Below, piece after piece: positions 1 to 4,501 of a DNA stretch of 6,066 bases. Each line of letters starts with the position of its first letter. The stretch's first letter is position 1. The position numbers and the translations under genes are program-made. The notes under the pieces were generated by a model, which saw only the letters and a list, made by a program, of their open reading frames with translations, had not been told where the DNA came from and ran no database searches. The stretch is taken from positions 1 through 6,066 of the forward strand of contig CAIVCU010000154.1 of assembly GCA_903904495.1 (NCBI GenBank), in the 5' to 3' direction. The DNA comes from an uncultured Chlorobiaceae bacterium. GTDB lineage: Bacteria > Bacteroidota > Chlorobiia > Chlorobiales > Chlorobiaceae.

Positions 1-2
1 GA

Positions 3-1022
3 GAAGCGCTGCTTGAAGTGATTCAAAAAGCAGGCAATGAGCCGGTTATGTCAGCAGTTTTTTTGCATGAAGGAAGTGACAAGTATTATTTTGAGCAGGC
101 AATGGCTGAGTTTGCAGGTTTTGAGAGTTCGATTTTATGTCAGTCAGGATGGGCGGCCAATGTAGGTCTTATTCAGGTCATTGCCGATCAGACCACACCT
201 GTCTATATCGATTTTTTCACTCACATGTCCTTGTGGGAAGGAGTGAAAATATCAGGCGCTACTCCCTACGCTTTCCGGCATAATGATCCCGCTCATCTCG
301 AACGCCTGATTAATGAACGCGGACAGGGGATTGTTCTTGTTGACTCGCTCTACAGCACTAACGGCGATATAGCACCTCTTGTTGAAATTGTTGAAATTGC
401 CAACAGGTATTATTGTATCACCGTTGTCGATGAATCGCACTCCTTGGGAACTCATGGTCCTCATGGAGCTGGTCTGGTGGCATCACTTGACCTGACAGGG
501 AAGGTTGATTTTATTACAGCAAGTCTTGCTAAGGCATTTGCCGGTCGGGCAGGCATAATTATATGCTCAAAGAAATTCGCTAAATATTATCCCTACCTGG
601 CTTTTCCTGCAATTTTCAGCTCCGCTCTTCTTTCATATGAAATTGCCGGATTGAGAGCTACGCTTGAGGTTATCAAAAAAGATGACTTTCGAAGAGAAAA
701 ACTTCATGAAAATGCAGAATTTTTTCGCTTGGGGATGCGCAACCTTGGCTATAATATCTCGAGTAAGTCGCAGGTTGTTGCCATAGAAAGCGGTCTCGAA
801 TCAGATACAGAACTTCTTCGGGATGCCCTTGAGGTAAGGGGCGTTTTCGGATCGGTCTTTATGGCCCCTGCAACACCAAAAACCCGCTCTCTTATGCGAT
901 TTTCTGTCCACAGCGGTCTTGAAAAGTCAGAATTGCAGAACGTTCTTGATGTCTGTGCGGAAATAAGGGATGAGATAGGTATGTGGAACTGGAAGTCGAC
1001 AAAGCGAAAAAAAAGTGAATAA
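3..1022 (+). CDS. cqsA: CqsA/LqsA-like alpha-oxoamine synthase (autoinducer synthase), 5'-partial
   Basis: Fold-type I PLP enzyme of the alpha-oxoamine synthase family (relatives: KBL, AONS, ALAS). CqsA enzymes condense an aminoacyl or acyl-CoA with an amino substrate to make alpha-hydroxyketone signals (CAI-1 in Vibrio, LAI-1 in Legionella). The frame is open to the left edge (codons EALLE precede the GTG at 18), so roughly the first 50 residues are missing compared with the ~390-aa family length; GTG18 is not the true start. Counting from GTG18, the PLP Schiff-base lysine is K172 in ASLAKAF (codon 531-533), and the DESHSLGTHGP motif at 138-148 supplies the Asp that pairs with the pyridine nitrogen. 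Stretches such as CQSGWAANVGL, IDFFTHMSLWEG and the final GVFGSVFMAPAT match what I remember of Vibrio CqsA better than KBL or AONS. The C-terminus carries a basic tail (KSTKRKK). The gene converges on the barrel operon. Family is sure; the exact signal product is inferred. Confidence 0.88.
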   Translation, partial: EALLEVIQKAGNEPVMSAVFLHEGSDKYYFEQAMAEFAGFESSILCQSGWAANVGLIQVIADQTTPVYIDFFTHMSLWEGVKISGATPYAFRHNDPAHLERLINERGQGIVLVDSLYSTNGDIAPLVEIVEIANRYYCITVVDESHSLGTHGPHGAGLVASLDLTGKVDFITASLAKAFAGRAGIIICSKKFAKYYPYLAFPAIFSSALLSYEIAGLRATLEVIKKDDFRREKLHENAEFFRLGMRNLGYNISSKSQVVAIESGLESDTELLRDALEVRGVFGSVFMAPATPKTRSLMRFSVHSGLEKSELQNVLDVCAEIRDEIGMWNWKSTKRKKSE

Positions 1023-1032
1023 AGCGCAACCT

Positions 1033-1053
1033 CCACCCGAAGTCGATCGGTGG
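1033..1053. other. small inverted repeat between convergent genes
   Basis: CCACC at 1033-1037 pairs with GGTGG at 1049-1053; after a bulged C, GA can pair with TC, leaving a six-base loop. It sits in the 63-bp gap between the convergent CqsA-like gene and the barrel operon, where a terminator is expected. No T-run follows on either strand, so it is not a canonical Rho-independent terminator. Confidence 0.3.
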
Positions 1054-1085
1054 ATGAACTCCTTTGGTAACAGGTAATGAAAAAA

Positions 1086-1688
1086 CTAGATGCCAAGCCT
1101 TAGACCAATCAGGAAGGAGCTGGTTGAAGGGGTATATTTAATCAGATTTCCTTCGGTAATTTCACCCAGCGCAAAATGACGGTAGCGTGCATCAAGTGAA
1201 ATGTTTTTAACTACTGGAATTGCAACGCCAAAACCCAATTGGTAGGCTAATTTAGTAACCCCTCCGCTCATGATAAAGACGTTCCCTCCTGCGATGAAAT
1301 CACTGAGACTTTCCCAGCCAAGACCTACGCCTGCAGTGACGTAAGGTTTTATTCCTTCGGTAGATACATTAAAATACCCGTTTGCCAGTAGCGAAAGTAT
1401 TTTCTCGCTGCCATTCAAGCCAGACACGTCAATGGCTTTTCGTTGATATCCTAATTCGCCTTCTATCCGTATGTTTTGAAATCTTGAACCAATAGCTGCC
1501 TGCAGGTTTGTACCGGTCTGTAATGGTAATTTTACTAATAAATTACCATTATTTTCATTGATGTTCAGATCATTTGCTGCAGACCAGCCAACATTACCGC
1601 TGACATAAGAATTGAATGCGTAAGCAGGGCTTGAAAGTAATACCAAGTTTAGAACAGCCCCAAAAAGAAAGTAAAAATGCTTTTTCAT
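1086..1688 (-). CDS. outer-membrane beta-barrel protein (second of tandem pair)
   Basis: Predicted 200-aa secreted outer-membrane protein. Residues 1-24 form a signal peptide: MKKH, a hydrophobic core, then a signal peptidase I site after AYA (mature start FNSYVSGNVG). The ~176-residue mature part alternates polar and hydrophobic residues, with short Gly/aromatic strands (PYVTAGVGLGW at 115-125, AYQLGFGVAIPV at 148-159, LDARYRHFAL at 165-174). This is the pattern of small, probably eight-stranded barrels of the OMP_b-brl/OmpX/Opa-like type. It ends SSFLIGLRLGI, a C-terminal strand resembling the BAM recognition signal, but with Ile instead of the usual Phe. It lies 13 bp downstream of its paralogue, with about 61% identity by hand count and no gaps, so the two are surely co-transcribed. 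The leader before ATG is A-rich with no clear Shine-Dalgarno. No specific substrate can be assigned; adhesion or a structural role are equally possible. Confidence 0.85.
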   Translation of the reverse strand: MKKHFYFLFGAVLNLVLLSSPAYAFNSYVSGNVGWSAANDLNINENNGNLLVKLPLQTGTNLQAAIGSRFQNIRIEGELGYQRKAIDVSGLNGSEKILSLLANGYFNVSTEGIKPYVTAGVGLGWESLSDFIAGGNVFIMSGGVTKLAYQLGFGVAIPVVKNISLDARYRHFALGEITEGNLIKYTPSTSSFLIGLRLGI

Positions 1689-1701
1689 TTTTCAGTATGC
1701 T
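1689..1701 (-). repeat. duplicated 13-bp leader, copy before second barrel gene
   Basis: Read on the minus strand this is AGCATACTGAAAA, running directly into ATGAAAAAGCAT. It is the entire spacer between the two barrel genes and differs by one base from the sequence before the first gene (2317-2305, AGCATATTGAAAA). Conservation of a short spacer between paralogues suggests that it carries translation-initiation information, or that the duplication is fairly recent. Confidence 0.6.
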
Positions 1702-2304
1702 TTACAACCCGAACCTCAAGCCAATTAAAACAGAACTGATTGCCGGGGTGTATTTATTTAAATTTCCGTTAGTAACATCGTTTAATGCAAAATAACGATA
1801 CCGAGCATCAATCGATAGGCTTTTATTGAGCGGAATAGCAACCCCTGCCCCTAATTGATAAGCTAACTTTGTGACCCCGCTGTCCCAGTTAAACTGATTG
1901 CCTTCCGTAAAAAAATCACTGAGAGTTACCCTGCCGGCACCTATTCCAGCTGTAACATATGGCTGAATGCCTTCAGTATAGAAATCATAATACCCGTTTG
2001 CCAACAGAGAGAGTATTTTCAGATTGCCATTTAAGCTGGCCAGGTCGATATCTTTCGTTTGATAACCAAATTCACCTTCAATCCGGATGTTGTCAAACCT
2101 TGATCCAAGGGCACCCATTACATTTATGCCTGTTTTGAGAGGCAGTTTTATCACTACAGTATTATTCGTATCTTTAATGTCAAGATTATTTGAGACTGTC
2201 CAGCCGACATTGCCGCTTAAATACGAATCATATGCATAGGACTGTGCTGAAAACATTAGAAAAGAGAGAACAGCACCAACAAGAAGGAAAAGATGCTTTT
2301 TCAT
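1702..2304 (-). CDS. outer-membrane beta-barrel protein (first of tandem pair)
   Basis: Predicted 200-aa outer-membrane barrel protein and first gene of the minus-strand operon. Its signal peptide covers residues 1-24 (MKKHLFLLVGAVL core, cleavage after SYA), and the mature protein starts YDSYLSGNVGW. Strand-like segments match the downstream paralogue closely: NIRIEGE at 72-78, KILSLLANGY at 96-105, EGIQPYVTAG at 111-120, GVTKLAYQLG at 143-152 and DARYR at 166-170. Differences concentrate at about 36-52, 104-109 and 125-142, which are probably surface loops. It ends SSVLIGLRFGL, a terminal beta-strand with Leu in place of the usual Phe. The 13 bases before its ATG match those before the second copy at 12 of 13 positions, so the duplication unit included the leader. 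There is no strong Shine-Dalgarno. Its promoter should lie in the A+T-rich gap above 2305. Function beyond outer-membrane barrel is not determinable. Confidence 0.85.
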   Translation of the reverse strand: MKKHLFLLVGAVLSFLMFSAQSYAYDSYLSGNVGWTVSNNLDIKDTNNTVVIKLPLKTGINVMGALGSRFDNIRIEGEFGYQTKDIDLASLNGNLKILSLLANGYYDFYTEGIQPYVTAGIGAGRVTLSDFFTEGNQFNWDSGVTKLAYQLGAGVAIPLNKSLSIDARYRYFALNDVTNGNLNKYTPAISSVLIGLRFGL

Positions 2305-2317
2305 TTTTCAATATGCT
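2305..2317 (-). repeat. duplicated 13-bp leader, copy before first barrel gene
   Basis: Read on the minus strand this is AGCATATTGAAAA immediately before the ATG of the first barrel gene. It matches the 13-bp spacer before the second gene at 12 of 13 positions. Both lack a GGAGG-like ribosome-binding site and are A-rich. Confidence 0.6.
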
Positions 2318-2357
2318 TATGGGTTGTTGAAAAAACCTGAAGGTACAACATAGAAAT

Positions 2358-2388
2358 ATAATAGATAATGTAGCCAAAAAGGAGTAAA
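2358..2388 (-). promoter_or_regulatory. possible promoter of barrel-protein operon
   Basis: On the minus strand, TTTACT (2388-2383) is followed after 17 bp by TCTATT (2365-2360), or after 19 bp by TATTAT (2363-2358). This would give a leader of roughly 50 nt before the first barrel ATG. The region is generally A+T-rich, so chance matches are likely and the assignment is weak. Confidence 0.2.
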
Positions 2389-2392
2389 GATG

Positions 2393-2411
2393 AAATGAAT
2401 CTGCTTCATTT
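2393..2411. repeat. 7-bp perfect inverted repeat
   Basis: AAATGAA (2393-2399) and TTCATTT (2405-2411) are perfect inverted copies around a 5-base spacer TCTGC. The stem is A+T-rich and followed by only two further Ts, so it is a poor terminator. An operator-type binding site is an equally possible reading. Confidence 0.4.
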
Positions 2412-2422
2412 TTATGACAGGG

Positions 2423-2439
2423 TATGGAATCATTTCATA
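2423..2439. repeat. 17-bp near-perfect palindrome (operator-like)
   Basis: TATGGAATCATTTCATA is symmetric about C2431 at seven of eight base-pair positions; the exception is G2427 opposite T2435. It lies twelve bases beyond the preceding inverted repeat and shares the ATTTCAT/ATGAAAT-like half-site with it. Its place between divergent operons suits a regulator-binding site, but no regulator is encoded in the window. Confidence 0.35.
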
Positions 2440-2710
2440 CATCAAATGGAGATAAGTGACATAATGCAGCTATTCGTTTAAAGAAAAGGGTGATGTTGGG
2501 AAAATGATTGATGAGAAAAAAAATAAGATATTATAGTTGACTTTAATAAAGCGAAAAAAATACCTGATGTTTGTGATCTATACAGGCGACAGGATGCAGA
2601 GTAAAAAGTGGCAAAAACGTGTTGAAGCATATTTTGATTATGATCAGGATACGTTTGAAATTATATTTACTCCAACCGGTCAATAATAAAAATGTTGTAT
2701 AAGGAACTAG

Positions 2711-2739
2711 GTGACTGTGCCGGTAGAAGTGCATATAAT
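2711..2739 (+). promoter_or_regulatory. candidate sigma-70-type promoter for the cyclopropane-synthase operon
   Basis: A perfect TATAAT at 2734-2739 lies 17 bp downstream of GTGACT (2711-2716), which matches TTGACA at four of six positions including the TGAC core. Transcription would start near 2746, leaving a leader of about 120 nt before the synthase ATG at 2867. The spacing and exact -10 make this the best promoter match I noticed in the gap. It coincides with the start of a 42-codon open frame, which weakens the case for that frame being a gene. Confidence 0.45.
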
Positions 2740-2866
2740 AAAGGGCAGTGGTAAAAGGATCGGTATAAGAAGAGAAAGAATAAATTCAATCCTATCTGAA
2801 CCATTGGAATTTCGGGCATTTAAAGTAAGGTTGCAATAATAGTAACGACTCCTGAACCATCGCAGT

Positions 2867-3988
2867 ATGTTGAACCGTATTTATAAAAAGCAGCTTGAGC
2901 GCATTTTGGATGATGCCGATATCAAAATAGGAGGTAACCGGCAGTGGGACATTCAGGTCCATAGACCGGAACTTTACCGTCGTGTTATAACCCAGGGAAA
3001 CCTTGGTTTGGGCGAGGCATACATGGAAGGATGGTGGGATTGTGAGCGGCTTGATGAGTTTTTTTACCGAATTATCAGTTCCAGGGCTGAAGATAAAGTT
3101 TCTCCTCCGGTAATGCTGTTTGGCGAGCTGATCAGTACAATCTACAATATGCAGCGTCCATCAAGATCCTTCAAGGTGGCAGAAAAACATTACAATATCG
3201 GCAACGACCTGTTTAAAGCAATGCTGGACAAGCGGATGCTCTACAGTTGCGGCTACTGGAAAGAAGCAAAAAACCTTGAGGAAGCGCAGGAAAAGAAGCT
3301 CCACCTTATTTTTCAGAAGTTGCAGCTTAAACCCGGCATGAAGCTCCTTGATATCGGATGCGGATGGGGTGGCGCAGCACAGTTTGCTGCCGAACACTAT
3401 GGAGTGTCTGTGCATGGAGTCACGGTGTCAACAGAACAGGCTGCTATTGCACGGGATTATTGCGCTGGTCTGCCGATTACCATCGAAGTCACAGACTACC
3501 GGAAGCTGCAGGGCTCCTTCGACAGGATCTATTCCATCGGTATGTTCGAGCATGTTGGATACAAAAATTATCGCGACTATTTCAAAATTGTCCACCAATG
3601 TCTGAAAGAGGACGGCTTGACCCTCTTGCATACCATCGGAGGAAATAAGTCAACATACAGTGTTGAACCGTGGGCGAACAAATACATCTTTCCGAACTCC
3701 AACGTCCCGTCAGCCAGCCAGATCACTGAAAGCTATGAAGGGCTTTTTACTCTAGAGGACTGGCATGTTTTTACCCATGACGATTATGCCCGGACACTCA
3801 TGGCATGGTATGAGAACATCGAGAACAAGTGGACACTGCTTCAGCCTTCGTACAACGAAGAGTTTCAACGCATGTGGCGATACTACCTGCTGAGCTGCAC
3901 AGGAGGGTTCATGTCGAGGACTAACCAGTTATGGCAGGTACTGCTTTCGAAAAACGGTATTCAAGGCAGTTTCAGCATACCGAGATAG
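2867..3988 (+). CDS. cfa: cyclopropane-fatty-acyl-phospholipid synthase
   Basis: SAM-dependent methyltransferase that adds a methylene bridge across the cis double bond of unsaturated acyl chains in membrane phospholipids; it acts at the inner face of the cytoplasmic membrane. At 373 aa it is close to E. coli Cfa (382 aa). Residues 1-100 form the N-terminal lipid-binding part (GNLGLGEAYMEGWWDCERLD at 44-63). The catalytic domain starts near HYNIGNDLF (108-116). The SAM-binding loop is LDIGCGWGG (161-169). Residues equivalent to the E. coli catalytic bicarbonate-binding set are all present: C128 (YSCGYW), E228 (MFEHVG), H255 and I257 (HTIG), Y315 (MAWYE). The C-terminus retains QLWQV. The ATG at 2867 has no good Shine-Dalgarno, but it aligns with the family start and no better in-frame start lies upstream. 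The DUF302 gene follows on the same strand. Cyclopropanation usually marks stationary-phase, acid or solvent stress. Family assignment is firm. Confidence 0.96.
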   Translation: MLNRIYKKQLERILDDADIKIGGNRQWDIQVHRPELYRRVITQGNLGLGEAYMEGWWDCERLDEFFYRIISSRAEDKVSPPVMLFGELISTIYNMQRPSRSFKVAEKHYNIGNDLFKAMLDKRMLYSCGYWKEAKNLEEAQEKKLHLIFQKLQLKPGMKLLDIGCGWGGAAQFAAEHYGVSVHGVTVSTEQAAIARDYCAGLPITIEVTDYRKLQGSFDRIYSIGMFEHVGYKNYRDYFKIVHQCLKEDGLTLLHTIGGNKSTYSVEPWANKYIFPNSNVPSASQITESYEGLFTLEDWHVFTHDDYARTLMAWYENIENKWTLLQPSYNEEFQRMWRYYLLSCTGGFMSRTNQLWQVLLSKNGIQGSFSIPR

Positions 3989-4042
3989 AGACGTTATAAG
4001 GTATGACAAATGAATCATTTCCATAATAAAAGAAATTATAAC

Positions 4043-4047
4043 AGGAG
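4043..4047 (+). promoter_or_regulatory. Shine-Dalgarno deciding the DUF302 start
   Basis: AGGAG at 4043-4047 precedes three tandem in-frame ATG codons at 4049, 4052 and 4055. The spacings are 1, 4 and 7 bases, so 4055 is best placed. An earlier in-frame ATG at 4010 has only a weak AAGG upstream, and it would put this ribosome-binding site inside the coding region. Confidence 0.6.
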
Positions 4048-4054
4048 AATGATG

Positions 4055-4453
4055 ATGGACCTGACCTCACCGTATGCGTTTGGAAAAACAGTGGCTGTCT
4101 CATGTGCTGAAGCTCAACTGAAAGTACGTGAGGCACTCGCAAAGGAAGGATTCGGAGTGCTCACCGAAATCGATATAAGCAAAAAATTTGCAGAAAAGCT
4201 CCAGAAGGAGTTTCGTGATTACATCATCCTCGGGGCCTGTAATCCGGCACTCGCCTACGAAGCCATGCAGAACGAAATAAATCTCGGTGTACTGCTTCCC
4301 TGCAACGTCGTTATCTATACCAGAGATGACGGAAAGACTGCTGTCATGTTCATGGACCCTATAGCAAGGTTTTCCTCAATAGGTAACCCGGAGTTAGAAG
4401 CGTTTGGCATCAAAGTTACTGAAAAGCTTGAGCATGTTCTTGATGCGATTTAG
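4055..4453 (+). CDS. DUF302 family protein
   Basis: Small soluble protein of 132 aa from the chosen start (147 aa if ATG4010 is used). It has the hallmarks of the DUF302 family (PF03625): an N-terminal strand with a KTV-type segment (11-13), an amphipathic helix with EALAKEGFGVLTEID (26-40), then DYIILGACNPALA (55-67), a LPCNVVIY strand (81-88) and a closing acidic helix. Cys62 of the CNP motif and Cys83 of the LPC motif are the conserved family cysteines. There is no signal peptide or membrane segment. The biochemical role of DUF302 is unknown; members fold as small alpha/beta dimers. It lies 66 bp after the cyclopropane synthase on the same strand with no terminator between, so the two are probably co-transcribed. 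That hints at a lipid- or stress-related role, but this is inference from position only. Confidence 0.85.
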   Translation: MDLTSPYAFGKTVAVSCAEAQLKVREALAKEGFGVLTEIDISKKFAEKLQKEFRDYIILGACNPALAYEAMQNEINLGVLLPCNVVIYTRDDGKTAVMFMDPIARFSSIGNPELEAFGIKVTEKLEHVLDAI

Positions 4454-4464
4454 CCTCTGCATCA
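4441..4464 (+). other. inverted repeat across the DUF302 stop codon
   Basis: TGATGC (4441-4446) and GCATCA (4459-4464) are perfect 6-bp inverted copies enclosing the TAG stop in a 12-base loop. No T-run follows, so it is at most a weak 3'-end hairpin in the 48-bp gap to the convergent RNase gene. I see no other terminator there. Confidence 0.25.
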
Positions 4465-4501
4465 CTCCATAGCGTCTCAACTTCATATAAATAGCAGAAC
4501 G

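Larger units (their letters stand above)
2305..2866. other. 562-bp A+T-rich intergenic region between divergent units
   Basis: This gap separates the minus-strand barrel operon from the plus-strand cyclopropane-synthase operon, so it must hold both promoters. It is visibly richer in A+T than its flanks. All reading frames are short. On the plus strand these are 2395-2481 (28 codons, with AAGGAG ten bases upstream), 2537/2567-2686 (49 or 39 codons, no ribosome-binding site) and 2711-2839 (42 codons from GTG, with AAGGA upstream). None resembles a protein I recognise, and none is called as a gene. Also present are two dyads at 2393-2411 and 2423-2439, a TATAAT-type promoter at 2711-2739 and a 9-bp direct repeat CTGAACCAT at 2796-2804 and 2852-2860. 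It may be an oversized regulatory region or the remains of a decayed gene. Confidence 0.6.

Noticed and set aside
252..464. 70-codon frame antisense to the CqsA-like gene
   Set aside because: It is a shadow of a strongly conserved coding sequence on the other strand, with no independent initiation signal.
1033..1053. Rho-independent terminator shared by the CqsA-like gene and the barrel operon
   Set aside because: The hairpin is present but no T-run follows on either strand, so it is listed only as an inverted repeat.
749..1096. 115-codon minus-strand frame overlapping the 3' end of the CqsA-like gene
   Set aside because: It lies antisense to conserved residues and overlaps the end of the barrel gene. 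The translation is Ser/Arg-rich with no domain pattern.
2323..2350. TGTTG...CAACA and GGTT...AACC repeats near the barrel operon start
   Set aside because: The arms are only 4-5 bp with long loops in A-rich sequence and are expected by chance.
2543..2734. 63-codon minus-strand reading frame in the intergenic gap
   Set aside because: It has no ribosome-binding site, an odd residue mix (many His, Phe, Leu), and lies opposite A+T-rich sequence with equally good short frames on the other strand. No recognisable domain.
3161..3648. Several 67-96 codon frames on both strands inside the cyclopropane synthase gene
   Set aside because: They are out-of-frame shadows of a gene with all family catalytic residues intact; their Cys/Arg/His-rich composition is typical of such shadows.
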